A stretch of 64,000 nt of DNA from Athripsodes cinereus (lineage: Eukaryota; Arthropoda; Insecta; Trichoptera; Leptoceridae): the NCBI GenBank assembly GCA_947579605.1, contig OX388318.1:6014001-6078000 (forward strand). Direction: 5' to 3'. A model generated the notes under the pieces. The model worked only from the letters and a program-made list of their open reading frames with translations, was not told the DNA's origin and made no database searches. Position 1 is the stretch's first letter; every line of letters begins with the position of its first letter. The position numbers were made by a program, and so were the translations under genes. This document shows, one piece after another, positions 21,501 through 28,379 of the stretch.

Positions 21501-22192
21501 ATTTATATTAATTTTGTTTGTTTATTTATTTTTATTATTGTCTGACAGAATGAAGATTTGAAATTTATTGGTAGTTTTTATTACTTCTGTTTTTTTTTTC
21601 TACATTGTTTACTTTATCTTGTATGCTTTATAACAGTTATTTGTTTTGTTTTATTGTATTGTATGTACCTAAAGGTTGAAGCAGCCGTTTATTGTATGAA
21701 ATAAATAAATAAATATTTTTATTATTTTTCTGTCACAACACATCCTTATAGCTAGTGTGGTAATCAAATCCTTGTGCATATTTTAATACTGTATGTAATT
21801 GGGATCGATATTATTTCAATAAAGAATTAAAAATAAAAAAGATATTCCGTATAGTTATAACATGGTTTAGTAGACTGTAAAATATTGCTTTATAGATGAA
21901 AAAAAATCTTTGGTGCTCGCGGTGCAAGTGTAATTAAAACAGAAACTTATATTATTGATCTCTAAACTACGTTGTGAACATAAGGACTGTCGATGGAAAA
22001 GATAAAGTAAGACTTGAAAGTTTACCATGACATCAACGGCCTGCGTCAAGGGTCCTGGCGCCGAGATGGCTTCCACCATGGATCCACTCTGTCTTCTGTA
22101 GAAGAACTTGGTGCCGGCTGCTTCGTACTCTCCAGACCAGCTGATTGCAAAATTTCCGTTGATAACGAAACTGCCATTGGTGATCTTCAGAG
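448..22192 (-). CDS. ADAMTS-like secreted matrix protein, 3' nine exons (spliced; 5' part not found)
   Basis: Gene-level entry joining nine minus-strand exons: 22192-22026, 21152-20705, 20049-19817, 9307-8930, 8017-7870, 5784-5582, 4951-4813, 3937-3872, 566-448. All junctions are GT-AG and intron phases match at every joint (0,1,0,0,1,0,1,1), giving 632 residues up to a TAA at 448-450. Counting from the first full codon: ADAMTS spacer 1-70, linker to 190 with an R-H-R-R convertase-type site at 183-186, TSRs at about 191-243, 247-304, 400-448, 455-514 and 518-565, PLAC 594-625. The spacer-TSR-PLAC order with no Kunitz or Ig domain fits the ADAMTS-like family (Drosophila lonely heart/nolo, vertebrate ADAMTSL) better than papilin. 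A metalloprotease domain cannot be excluded because the N-terminal exons are missing. Such proteins are secreted, protease-free matrix organisers. No AATAAA is visible on the minus strand below 448, so the poly(A) site is probably outside the window. Confidence 0.93.
567..3871 (-). other. Intron of the ADAMTS-like gene, 3.3 kb
   Basis: Between the PLAC exon and the 66 nt micro-exon. Mostly unstructured AT-rich DNA. The only identifiable repeat is a LINE-type 3' tail at about 2530-2660 on the minus strand. Short open frames around 2112-2654 have no coding character. Confidence 0.8.
2530..2665 (-). mobile_element. LINE 3' tail fragment
   Basis: A run of 'tttatttatttattta' followed by low-complexity sequence, the reverse complement of the (AATA)n tail seen on LINE 3' ends elsewhere in the window (for example 29520-29665). 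Coding part absent. Confidence 0.45.
3872..3937 (-). CDS. ADAMTS-like gene micro-exon: acidic linker before PLAC
   Basis: 66 nt exon (phase 1 to phase 1; acceptor 'ttattttttctag', donor 'gtacct'). In the frame imposed by the neighbours it reads PAPKTEGDSDTENALDDPSQT; one of the other two frames has a stop (TGA) and the remaining one is open but does not match the neighbouring phases. It is a symmetric, acidic, cysteine-free spacer between TSR5 and PLAC and could be skipped without a frameshift, so it is a candidate alternative exon. Confidence 0.85.
4290..4402 (-). mobile_element. SINE-C fragment
   Basis: The reverse complement matches the 3' half of SINE-C: 'cccacaagtgaggtgacc', 'gaacatgcag' and 'aagacattcaaggtgaatg' line up in order with the reference copy at 51367-51607. 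Confidence 0.6.
4444..4606. repeat. 31-bp tandem repeat, about 5 copies
   Basis: The word 'taacatttacacttgaa' or its variant 'taacatttacgcttgaa' recurs at 4459, 4490, 4521, 4552 and 4583, an exact 31 bp period. Alternate copies share variants, so the array probably grew by duplicating a 62 bp dimer. Confidence 0.9.
4813..4951 (-). CDS. ADAMTS-like gene exon: TSR5 core
   Basis: 139 nt exon, phase 0 in and phase 1 out (acceptor 'cttgtttccag', donor 'gtaagt'). It encodes CTGPCGSTQQTRLVTC, then SCTKPKPP, RDCVPSHC and a Gly-rich end HMGGGF. All six TSR cysteines can be counted across this and the preceding exon. The last base plus the next exon's first two give Thr (ACT). The strong consensus donor and the small-exon architecture are typical of this gene. 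Confidence 0.94.
5262..5440 (-). mobile_element. SINE-A copy (tRNA-derived SINE)
   Basis: Full-length minus-strand copy. Reading the reverse complement gives 'gttcgtcagtagcctggagg', a B-box-like 'ggttcaatacc', 'cacgacacaagcttttag', 'gtgaaaggtgtatgaag' and an A-rich end. It lies in the intron between TSR4 and TSR5 exons. The same family is at 10800, 19478 and 57629. Confidence 0.85.
5582..5784 (-). CDS. ADAMTS-like gene exon: TSR4 and start of TSR5
   Basis: 203 nt exon, phase 1 in and phase 0 out (acceptor 'cttaacatttcag', donor 'gtaata'). The split codon gives Gly, so the joined text reads KWFTGPWSPCSNPC. It continues with SREVVCLVYYEG, GSGCPIQQRPESERPCPP and ADC, then starts TSR5 with PEWFTSDWSQ. 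The 'CP...RP...RPC' spacing matches the later TSRs of ADAMTS-like proteins. The upstream ATG of the longer open frame is intronic. Confidence 0.94.
5965..6212 (+). mobile_element. SINE-C copy inside the VNTR retroposon
   Basis: Near full-length: 'cccgtggagcacccggtaaa' at the start, 'cagcgatgacatttgcca' and 'catcctgaatgtcttgattt' in the middle, 'atatgccgtgatggta' at the end. 'ctatata' flanks both sides and probably marks the target-site duplication. An internal rearrangement repeats 'aaagaattggt'. Confidence 0.85.
6255..6633. repeat. 63-bp minisatellite, 6 copies
   Basis: Six almost identical 63 bp units containing 'gaatgatttgatttgactta' and 'ttgattcccatttgtattta'. Because 63 is divisible by 3, the minus strand reads as a 21-residue repeat with no stop; this is an artefact, not a protein. 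Confidence 0.97.
7357..7678 (+). mobile_element. Short non-autonomous Helitron
   Basis: It begins TC after an A (7356) and ends CTAG before a T (7679), as expected for Helitron insertion between A and T. The 3' end has 'acgtatgccgggtcagctag', and the body contains 'gaccgattttgatgaaattt' and 'gagaatcggccaacatctat', which I recognise as typical of a family abundant in Lepidoptera. It is only 322 bp with no Rep/helicase coding. Confidence 0.8.
7870..8017 (-). CDS. ADAMTS-like gene exon: TSR3 core
   Basis: 148 nt exon, phase 0 in and phase 1 out (acceptor 'cttcatttccag', donor 'gtaaaa'). It encodes CSEECGKGVQTRMVRC, then cysteines in SGCDERR, RACSSD and RKC, then VTQSYKWFT, which opens TSR4. The 'CG.G.Q.R.V.C' core is the canonical TSR strand. 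The O-fucose position holds Glu (C-S-E-E-C-G) instead of Ser or Thr. It is a clean single-TSR exon too short to stand out as an open frame by itself, and is supported by both splice sites and exact phase agreement with its neighbours. Confidence 0.94.
8018..8929 (-). other. Intron, 0.9 kb, no features seen
   Basis: AT-rich intron between TSR3 exons. I see no repeat family or conserved block in it. Confidence 0.75.
8930..9307 (-). CDS. ADAMTS-like gene exon: end of TSR2, Asn-rich linker, start of TSR3
   Basis: 378 nt exon, phase 0 both sides (acceptor 'gtatgtttcag', donor 'gtaaga'). It begins VRDLLCPDKPP and PCQLPDC, the last cysteines of TSR2. A linker of roughly 90 residues follows, rich in Asn, Pro, Arg and Ser with an Asn-Gln-Thr sequon and no cysteine. 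It then enters TSR3 with AWIYSEWTQE. An in-frame ATG just upstream of the acceptor is intronic and is not a start. The linker is probably disordered and glycosylated; its composition is unlike the TSR exons and should evolve fast. Confidence 0.93.
9560..9625 (-). mobile_element. CR1/Jockey-like LINE 3' tail relic
   Basis: 'cagagggcgaatttatcgta' followed by a 'ctgactc' end matches the reverse complement of the 3' region at 29530-29575 ('cgataaactcgccctctg'). Confidence 0.5.
9689..9877. mobile_element. hAT-type MITE candidate
   Basis: Imperfect inverted ends: 'caatggttcccaaagtt' on the left and, reversed, 'caatatttctcaaac' on the right, resembling the hAT end 'CAGTGGTTCCCAAAC'. It is 189 bp. 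The flanking 8 bp match poorly, so target-site duplication is not convincing. Confidence 0.5.
10800..10975 (-). mobile_element. SINE-A copy
   Basis: Reverse complement: 'gttcgtcggtagcctggtgg', B box 'ggttcgatccc', 'aggtgccggcaaattcccct', then 'cacgacacaagcttttagct' and an A-rich tail. Close match to the copy at 57629-57806 including the tRNA-like head. Confidence 0.9.
10985..11105 (-). mobile_element. LINE 3' tail relic
   Basis: Starts with repeated 'aaaataaaataaaa', then 'ggcgggtttattgcctttag' and 'caatttctaccaacc'. This reads as the reversed 3' end of a LINE family; a related word, 'cggcgggttgatt', occurs at 23410. Confidence 0.4.
11176..11315 (-). mobile_element. SINE-C fragment
   Basis: The reverse complement carries 'cgaatgtcctgtaaaaggca', 'cagcgatgaggtatgcca' and 'cccatcctgaatgac'. 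It is missing both ends of the element. Confidence 0.75.
11395..11880. mobile_element. hAT-type MITE with internal duplication
   Basis: Ends 'ccagaggttcctaaactttt' and, reversed, 'cagtgatttccaaagtggtc' follow the hAT pattern. Flanks 11387-11394 ('ttacatag') and 11881-11888 ('ttacatac') are a 7/8 matching 8 bp duplication. Inside, a block with 'atggtataggaatttgaa' and 'atttcaaaaactc' occurs twice about 180 bp apart. Confidence 0.7.
13290..13940. mobile_element. Foldback/long-TIR MITE candidate
   Basis: Two arms of about 200-230 bp in opposite orientation. 'gacgcttatcctaagccagc' and 'cccttaatttggt' at 13304-13342 pair with 13893-13925; 'tgtaagggacaaataaagtg' near 13460 pairs with 13740-13765; 'acagacatattcta' near 13499 pairs with 13605-13618. 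The arms differ by substitutions and indels. No coding sequence between them. Confidence 0.7.
14800..15252 (-). pseudogene. Degenerate non-LTR reverse transcriptase fragment
   Basis: Minus-strand reading gives VEWLRSYLNNKKRS, VPQRSVLGPVLL (the RT 'G.PQGSVLGPLLF' motif with Gly to Arg) and NYAYADDNVL (catalytic YADD box). After frameshifts a LGVLLDGGLSM block follows, corresponding to the RT 'LGV.LD' motif. Jockey/CR1/R1-like. Several frameshifts and the loss of both ends show it is dead. Confidence 0.8.
15253..15350 (+). mobile_element. LINE 3' tail fragment ending in (TTA)n
   Basis: 'actggaagacattg' ... 'ggcaatatgtatgccttttg' ... 'acaaagtg' then TTATTATTA, closely matching 63177-63260. It abuts the opposite-strand RT relic, so the junction near 15252 is chimeric. 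Confidence 0.65.
16248..16450 (+). mobile_element. SINE-C copy
   Basis: Diverged but end to end: 'ccgtggagcgatcggcaaag', 'taagttttcgagtttcctgt', 'cacccatcctaaatgtctta', 'gggatatgctgtgatggg'. Confidence 0.75.
16905..16955 (+). mobile_element. SINE-C 5' fragment
   Basis: 'cctcgtggagcacccgataa' plus 'agaata', the first about 50 bp of the family only. Confidence 0.55.
17000..17230 (-). mobile_element. SINE-B copy
   Basis: The reverse complement starts with a tRNA-like 'tagcctgatggtcccgggtt' and 'cgattcccagccag', then matches 59190-59390: 'gtgtttagtgcatt', 'caatacaagattcat', 'tatcttagtttggg', 'aattgtctatat'. Confidence 0.75.
17880..18040 (-). mobile_element. SINE-C fragment
   Basis: Contains 'aagacattcagggtaggtgg' and 'catgcctcatcgctgagttg', the reversed middle of the family; more diverged toward 17880. 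Confidence 0.55.
18225..18295 (+). mobile_element. LINE 3' tail fragment
   Basis: 'tttttcatatatgttttgtc' ... 'ctatctaataaataaataaa', a LINE-like end; the sequence around it resembles 55300-55395. Confidence 0.35.
18340..18540 (+). mobile_element. SINE-C copy, 5' truncated
   Basis: Nearly identical to 51415-51607: 'aagttttcgagtgtcctgta', 'cagcgatgaggtttgccacc', 'ggctaccccacttgtgggat', 'atgccgtgatggta', then (TAG)n. This is one of the least diverged copies. Confidence 0.9.
18546..18635 (-). mobile_element. CR1/Jockey-like LINE 3' tail relic
   Basis: 'gagggcgagtttatcgcggg' ... 'cttccaactaaccca', the reverse complement of the 3' region at 29515-29575. Confidence 0.6.
19478..19605 (+). mobile_element. 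SINE-A copy, 5' truncated
   Basis: 'ccggcaaactcccctttcac', 'cacaagcttttag', 'gtgaaaggtgtataaggttg', then about 17 A residues. The tRNA-like head is missing. Confidence 0.85.
19817..20049 (-). CDS. ADAMTS-like gene exon: rest of TSR1 and start of TSR2
   Basis: 233 nt exon, phase 1 in and phase 0 out (acceptor 'ttaattttcag', donor 'gtaaaa'). It finishes TSR1 with cysteines in SCVRVM, ERRCGP and TPCGGPC (the pattern of ADAMTS-like repeats '..VPE..C'). It then begins TSR2, RWVPGPWEPCTATCGP, continuing through a conserved Cys in QIHCRQDV. C-T-A-T-C-G here is the only one of the five visible TSRs that keeps the POFUT2 O-fucosylation consensus C-X-X-S/T-C-G. An Asn-Ala-Thr sequon precedes TPCGG. 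The next exon downstream is 10.5 kb away, the largest intron between confirmed exons. Confidence 0.94.
20050..20704 (-). other. Intron, 0.65 kb, no features seen
   Basis: AT-rich intron within TSR1. No repeat recognised. Confidence 0.75.
20705..21152 (-). CDS. ADAMTS-like gene exon: spacer end, Pro-rich linker, TSR1 start
   Basis: 448 nt exon (phase 0 in, phase 1 out; acceptor 'tttatctttccag', donor 'gtaaga'). It opens with ILYQHPNPGIKYEY, the diagnostic C-terminal strand of ADAMTS spacers ('YQ..NPGI.YEY'). It then runs through about 120 residues of low-complexity Pro/Glu/Asn/Lys linker containing a further Asn-Gly-Ser site. The linker ends in a basic cluster P-R-H-R-R-R-K just before WQIMRFTQCTKPCA, the start of the first visible TSR. 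R-H-R-R fits the proprotein-convertase consensus R-X-[KR]-R, so the C-terminal TSR-PLAC half might be released by cleavage (inference). This TSR has C-T-K-P-C where O-fucosylated repeats have C-X-X-S/T-C. Confidence 0.93.
21153..22025 (-). other. Intron within the spacer domain, 0.87 kb
   Basis: AT-rich; contains a LINE-like 3' end near 21500-21716 and otherwise nothing recognisable. Confidence 0.75.
21500..21716 (+). mobile_element. LINE-type 3' end
   Basis: A T-rich stretch ending 'gaagcagccgtttattgtat' then 'gaaataaataaataaat', the tail form shared with 27000-27165. Confidence 0.4.
22026..22192 (-). CDS. ADAMTS-like gene exon: ADAMTS spacer domain
   Basis: 167 nt exon between a 'tttatttatag' acceptor and a 'gtaaac' donor; it starts with two bases of a split codon (phase 1) and ends in phase 0. 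It encodes 55 full residues typical of the ADAMTS spacer: LKITNGSF, INGNFAISWSG, AAGTKFFYRR. These match the family pattern 'YLALK..G.Y.LNG......SG.Y.AAGT.F.YRR'. N5 (Asn-Gly-Ser) is a possible N-glycosylation site. The missing upstream exon should end in one base completing the codon before LKIT, most likely the Ala of a 'YLA' motif. This is the most 5' exon I can identify. Confidence 0.92.
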
Positions 22193-22595
22193 CTATAAAT
22201 AAAAGAAAACAATACAATTAATCATATTATGAAATAGATTTTTTTTCTTTATTATAATTTAATTTTTTCATTAAAATATCATATTCTATTTGAATAAAAA
22301 ATCGTTGAAAAAAATGATCATTCACAGTTCTTAAAATTTACTAACACTTAAGAGGGTGAATTTAATTTAAGTGAATTTTAATGCTTTTCAAATACTTTAG
22401 AGGAGTGGCTTTATAAATTGTAAATAAATAACCAGCATCATCACCATTATAGATCGCAAGATCGCTGTTTCTAATGTATGGACTTGATTAATAAAGTCTG
22501 CGGTATATAAAACGGCCGTTCGCGATTAAATTTAACACGTCACGGAATTAATACGACACTTCGATTTATGAAATAAAGAAATAAAATAAAATATC

Positions 22596-23385
22596 TACTT
22601 GACATCTCCTAAATATACTAAAATTTTAATTCTTGACATAATATTGCTAAACATTTCATTTGACATTCTATACTGACACACCAATATTTTGTGATTTGAT
22701 TAAAGTTATTGATGTTATGAATTGATTCCCATTTGACATTCTATACTGACACACCAATATTTTGTGATTTGATTAAAGTTATTGATGTTATGAATTGATT
22801 CCCATTTGACATTCTATACTGACACTCCAATATTTTGTGATTTGATTAAAGTTATTGATGTTATGAATTGATTCCCATTTGACATTCTATACTGACACTC
22901 CAATATTTTGTGATTTGATTAAAGTTATTGATGTTATGAATTGATTCCCATTTGACATTCTATACTGACATTCCAATATTTTGTGATTTGATTAAAGTTA
23001 TTGATGTTATGAATTGATTCCCATTTGACATTCTATACTGACACTCCAATATTTTGTGATTTGATTAAAGTTATCGATGTTATGAATTGATTCCCATTTG
23101 ACATTCTATACTGACACTCCAATATTTTGTGATTTGATTAAAGTTATTGATGTTATGAATTGATTCCCATTTGACATTCTATACTGACACTCCAATATTT
23201 TGTGATTTGATTAAAGTTATTGATGTTATGAATTTGATTCCCATTTGTGTTTTGTTCTTCGCCAATTTTTGTTCTCGTCTTGCTCCAACTGTGTTATGAA
23301 TGAGTAATTTGATTTGTTTATTTTTTAACATGTAAAAGGCTCACGCAATGGATGTGTAAATAAACAAATCAAAAATAATTTATTT
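22596..23385 (+). mobile_element. VNTR-bearing non-autonomous retroposon, copy 2
   Basis: 5' block 'ctacttgacatctcctaaat', eight-unit minisatellite, 3' block 'cgccaatttttgttctcgtc' ... 'atgtaaaaggctcac' then 'gtaaataaacaaa'. Both flanking blocks match copy 1 at 5885-6765, while the array unit differs (73 versus 63 bp). Confidence 0.7.
22662..23245. repeat. 73-bp minisatellite, 8 copies
   Basis: 'gacattctatactgacac' starts at 22662, 22735, 22808, 22881, 22954, 23027, 23100 and 23173, an exact 73 bp period with only a few point changes (cacacc, cactcc, cattcc; one tatcgatg). Each unit contains 'attgattcccatttg', which is also in the 63 bp unit at 6255-6633. Confidence 0.98.
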
Positions 23386-24374
23386 TAAACAAAATAAAAT
23401 GGTACAAACGGCGGGTTGATTATGTTGTTAATACATGCATTTTACGTTACTTTTTAACTGCATATTTTATAGACAAGATCACAATTCTCCATATAAAGAT
23501 GTAAGATGAAGTCATTATTAAATAAATATCGATGATGTTACGTCAACAGCTGATGGCAATTATGATAACTGTCAAATAGTACGCTTTTAAAATTTGTTTT
23601 CATTTACAGACATTTGAATACAGACAACTAATTTTAAGTGTATATAAAAAAGCTAAACTTATCCAATTTGTAGTGATTCAATTATTTCCTAGTTTTCTAC
23701 TTATAATTTGATATAACAACATTGATATACCACAAATGATCAAGGATTGGTCGAGGATTATAGGACATAATATGATATCAATAAAGTTGCGAACAAAGGG
23801 TATATCGCGAGCCAACGGGTTATAATAACGTTAATATTCTGTTGTTGGGTCGCTCTGTTTAATGCCTTTTAAATACTTTAAATTCTATCCAGCATCATCA
23901 AGAGGTTGTGGAGAATGGTAATGAGTAGCGGGGAGGCCATTAGGATATTCAGAACAGGAGAAGCCAAGGGTTAATTCCATATTATACCTGGGCACTAAAC
24001 CAGGTGGAGCAAAAAGGTATAATTATTAATTATTTTAAATTGATGAGAAAACTGGGTTTCGTATTTTTATTCCAACTAAATGAAAATCCGCACAATGATT
24101 TTCTATTCTCTACTCGTTTATTAATGTTCCTTTTAAGATTACAAAGAAGATGTCAACTATAACCGATTTTACCCTCCAAAATTTCTAAAATACCTACATA
24201 ACGAAGAGAACATGATTGCGGGGTACAAATAGTGGCATTTAATGTCAAAAAATGTACTGAAAAGATACATAGACAAAGACATTCATAAAAATACGAAGGA
24301 CTCTTACAATTGAATCTTTGTGTTTTTCGTAAATAACCAGAAGAACTACTCTCCGAAGTATCTCATTCTTTTCT

Positions 24375-24800
24375 GTAAGTTTTCGAGTGTCCTGTAAAAG
24401 GGAGGTGTTTGTAAAACATCACGAATTGGACATTTAGCATCTTCAATTCAGCAAAGAGGTATGCCAGATGCCACCCATCCTGGTTGCCATAATTTTTTAT
24501 TGACATGGAGAGGACGAATTGTATGGTTATAACATTAGTTAGTTTGCGTGGATCTATGTGCTCATTTTTTTGGATAGACAACAGTTTCTGGACATCATAT
24601 CTCTGTTTTTTGTTCTAAATTTGGATCATTTTCAATATTGTTCTCATATTGACTGACTTGCCTAATGTGAGGTTTGAAAGTACGGATTAATAGGAGTCCT
24701 TGCGTCTTGAGATATCCAGGACGCAAGGACTCCTATTGTGGAGGGTTCTTTCAATATAAATTAACTTGCTAGCTGCCTCAATTATGGGATACGCTGTGAT
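24375..24800 (+). mobile_element. SINE-C copy, interrupted
   Basis: 24375-24545 matches the body ('gttttcgagtgtcctgtaaa', 'gccacccatcctgg'). 24768-24800 matches the 3' end ('ctagctgcctcaattatggg', 'atacgctgtgat'). About 220 bp of unrelated sequence, including the hairpin at 24689-24737, separates them. Confidence 0.65.
24689..24737. repeat. Perfect 18-bp inverted repeat (hairpin)
   Basis: Arm 24689-24706 (aataggagtccttgcgtc) and arm 24720-24737 are exact reverse complements with a 13 nt spacer 'ttgagatatccag'. The left arm plus spacer resembles 13397-13435 in the foldback element, suggesting a common source. Confidence 0.9.
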
Positions 24801-24934
24801 AGAATAAAAAAATGAACGAACTATAATAATAATAATAATAACACTAAAAAATCATGAGCAATTGTCGAGCTTATTGCCTGGAGGCAATGGAGGCAACTAT
24901 GATAAGGTACAAAATATGAAATACTACCTTTGAA

Positions 24935-25080
24935 TTTTATTTATTTATTCTGTACTGTACCTACATATGTGCATTCATTATAAACAATTACATATAAACA
25001 TACCTACATTAAATATAATCAATATGCAGAAGGTTAGTTTATCGCAAATACGCGATTTCTTCCAACCAACCTAATTCAAA
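24935..25080 (-). mobile_element. CR1/Jockey-like LINE 3' tail
   Basis: 'tttatttatttattctgtac' ... 'gaaggttagtttatcgcaaa' ... 'cttccaaccaaccta', the reverse complement of the 3' end seen at 29515-29665. Confidence 0.65.
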
Positions 25081-25842
25081 AAAATATAATTTTATTTTTA
25101 CCCAAAGATTGTTCTTTGGTGTGACATGAAAAACACGGGTGTGGGTTTATTTTTATCATTATATTATACTAAAAATATTATTATTATACGTAGAGGGTGT
25201 GTAGAAAAACATGATTAAAACGCTGGACGTAAAATAATGTGGATAAGGGTTGTTTTGAATGGCAGCAGTGTACCCCATTACACCTTGTTATGAAATGTAG
25301 TTAGGACATGATAGCCTTGGAGTGAGAATTAGAACGGGGGACATTTTAAATAAATAAGGTGACAATAGTTGTATCGGATTGACACCATTTTACAGATATT
25401 AAGAGCTGTAAATCTTTTAAATTATTAATTTAGTTTAATTTATTTTAACACTTTTCTATCAACAGACATCGCGTCATTGTAGTTAATCGTGTCAATTATT
25501 TAACTAGGGTGGGTCTACTATTTATGAAGACGGGACTTGGGCATTTTTAAAAAGATAGTGTTTATAAAACTGTTTTCAAAAGATACCGAATGATATCTTT
25601 AATTGAGCAATAAAATTTGCAAAACAATATTTTACGTTATTCTGAAAACCATTTGTTTTTACGGTAAAATAAAAAGTTTTGTGAAATTCCAACTTAAGCC
25701 AACGTACGTTAAAAATACGTTTTTTCTTTAGTAAAACTAAAGCCATCGTTTTTAGGACAGATACCTTGTTTATCGTATTTTACCGATACCGAACAATAAA
25801 AAGTTATGCGATAGTTCAAAAAAAATCTCTTCACGATAGTAA

Positions 25843-26372
25843 TGGGGTGTTCACATTTGGCGAATATCGTCAGGCGAATTTCAAAATATAACGCCAGGCG
25901 AAAAAACCAAAATTCGCCGTACGCCCATTGATCGTCACACCTGTTCACACAGTCCACCGATATAGAAACGATCTGTCAGATGTGCTTTGATTTTGACATT
26001 GTTTTCAGAATGGCGGACGTCGAGATGGAGATCGCGAAGTGTTTATTTTTAGTCGAAAATGTTATAGTAGAGGTTAAAGGCGCCTTTTAATTAAGGAAAC
26101 AAATGCCACAAACCAACAACAATGATAATAGCTGTCACAAAGCGGGAAACATTATAAAATTTATAGGTTAGAAAGTTTTTATGGACGCCGCGCACATCTA
26201 CGCATGCGCAAATCGTTCAACCAGAGAAAAAGTTGGAAGGCGGTCAACTCGAGACGATATCTTTTCTACTGGTTTTAATCGTTTCAGACTAGCTGTCATT
26301 TTGTTCACACGGTTCAAATGGCTGGCGATATTTAGGTGCCCTGGCGATATTCGCCAAAGTGAGAATACCACA
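25843..26372. mobile_element. PIF/Harbinger-like MITE
   Basis: Inverted ends share 'ttggcgaatatcg' followed by 'cagg'; the outer parts are 'tggggtgttcaca' and, reversed, 'tgtggtattctca'. TAA at 25840-25842 and 26373-26375 fits the TWA duplication of PIF/Harbinger. A 30-codon plus-strand frame from about 26009 (MADVEMEIAK...) may be a relic of an element-encoded protein. Confidence 0.7.
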
Positions 26373-26844
26373 TAACATACAAAATGACAAAAAAAAAACT
26401 CAAACGTTATGCAGTGATCATTATTGTCGCCCGTTCTATGAAATTTCATTATCCGAAACATTCAAAGTATCGCCCGCAAGTAGTCTACATTTAGCGGTCA
26501 TTTCTCACGTTTACACACATTCATCTCCTTTGTACAGTTCCATTAGACGCTTTCATTAAAAATACATTTATTGTCTAAAACCACCACACAAGAGGGATGA
26601 AAGGTTGAATTTTAACTAAGCACTTATAATCAGAATACCTGAGCAGAGTACAGGTTGATAATGAAATCAATGTCCACATGATTAAAACGAAAAAAAATCT
26701 AATTCATTCTTATTCTAAGCTCCTCATGCGCTTCTCGTGAGCACAAATAAAAATCAATCCAATTTTGGTATTCGCCAAAATGACAAAATCAGTGAATTAG
26801 TGTTTGTTATATACAGGTTGTTCTCTGTGGTATTAGGGAAAATA

Positions 26845-26930
26845 AAATATTCAGAATGAGTGGCATATATCGTCAAGTCTGAATTGAAGATCTTTGTAGT
26901 ATGTGATGTTCAACGTATATGATACCTGCG
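26845..26930 (-). mobile_element. SINE-C fragment
   Basis: 'atattcagaatgagtggcat' followed by 'gtctgaattgaaga', the reversed middle part, diverged. Confidence 0.45.
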
Positions 26931-26999
26931 ATTATTGCTAAGTGAGCATTATTCTATTAATTTTCTTAACATAATTTACTCTATTCTATTGTAATTGTT

Positions 27000-27165
27000 G
27001 TTTGTTGATTTTATCTGTTATGTTTAGTTATGTATGTTTTGTAGAGCACATAAGGGTAATATAGGGATCTTCACTGGTTTGCTTATTGTTAAATATGTAA
27101 TAGACCATTGTATTTTTTGTATCAACTGTATGTATCCTGTAAAAATTGAAATAAATAAATAAATA
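27000..27165 (+). mobile_element. LINE-type 3' end
   Basis: 'tatgtttagttatgtatgtt' ... 'gtatgtatcctgtaaaaatt' then 'gaaataaataaataaat'. No coding sequence attached. Confidence 0.45.
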
Positions 27166-27689
27166 AGTATATCTGTCATTTTTCAGGACATTCAATCAAA
27201 AGTAAAGGAAAACGGTAAGCGATCTTTTCTATTCCTGGGATAAATCGATACCTGTTGTTTTTTTTAGTATCTCTTGCTACTTACTGCTACAATAAGATGG
27301 ATTATATAAACACAAAGACATTGGAAATCACTAGTAGCGTATCTTCGATACAAGCCAATAAGCCAGGTTTTACCTGAGATTTCCAGATTAAACAATAATT
27401 TGAAATATTATAAAATTGTCACTCTCAGCATTTTAAGTATTGCGCACAATCGCACACTATGTATGAGAGTGATTCCATCGGTCACTTCGATGCAACGCTG
27501 TTGAAACCATGAAAAAACATTCGCTTTATGCAAACAAACCGTGCTAGATGATAATTAATAATATTTATTTAATTCCAATCCATCGGTACAAAAAAAAAAA
27601 ACAAAAAGTGTACCCTTCATAATTATAAGTAACTTTTTAGGTCACCAAATAGTAATCCAAAATCGTCGTGCACCAATAATGATAAATAT

Positions 27690-27800
27690 TTATGTAATTT
27701 GAAACAAGTGTTTCTTTCTTCTATAGATTATTGCTTCCGAGAGAGACGTCTTTCGGCTTATCAATTATGGAATTCTACTACGTGTGCACCGACACAATTA
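27690..27800 (+). repeat. Unknown dispersed repeat, copy 1
   Basis: 'gaaacaagtgtttctttct', 'ctatagattat', 'gagagagac', 'gaattctactacgtgtgcac' and 'cgacacaat' occur in the same order in the reverse complement of 52056-52170. Family not recognised. Confidence 0.7.
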
Positions 27801-28379
27801 ATAGACAAATATTTAATTTATATTCCATATACGACCTAAAAATTCATGTAAAAAAGTGAAACGAAATCGTACAAAAACTCGCATCAGACACACTATGTAA
27901 TTACCTATGAATATTGTTTCCAAAATTTTATTATTTCCATTCCGGGTAGAAACAACAGACACACGATTGAAGCAAATATTCATGGATCAAATTATTTGCA
28001 AATACTTTACATTTTGTTTTATTCCGGAAGATATTACCAATACAATCGTGCTGATACTTAAACATTATGTAATACTTGTAAAAGCTTAATATATTACAAG
28101 GAGAAAAGAAAATTGGTTAAATTTTCCGACACAGCGTTCAGCTGGAATTAATGAAAAAAATCTCATTTCTAAAGACATAAAATCAATATTTAATACATCC
28201 TTATCGATTACGCTAATATTACAAATGTTATTAATACAGTCTTAATTGAAATTTTTGTTCAGGAGAGGAGACATTCTTTTTTAAATCTCTTTATTCAGAA
28301 GAAAATTTTCGCAGTTCAATTATTTTTTTTATTATCAAGAATATTTCAATATTTATCCTAAATATCAAACGCAAATATT

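Noticed and set aside
448..22192. Papilin or lacunin as the identity of the gene
   Set aside because: Papilin and lacunin carry Kunitz and Ig domains between the TSRs and PLAC; here a 66 nt acidic exon joins TSR5 directly to PLAC.
22662..23245. CRISPR-like array of regular repeats
   Set aside because: The whole 73 bp unit is repeated with no unique spacers, it lies in a eukaryotic genome and there are no cas genes; it is a minisatellite in a retroposon.
23870..23990. Short plus-strand segment after a 'ctatccag' acceptor (IIKRLWRMVMSSG...)
   Set aside because: Only about 26 codons, no donor, no partner exon.
26178..26461. GC-richer ORFs on both strands
   Set aside because: Most of it lies within the Harbinger-like MITE; no protein motif.
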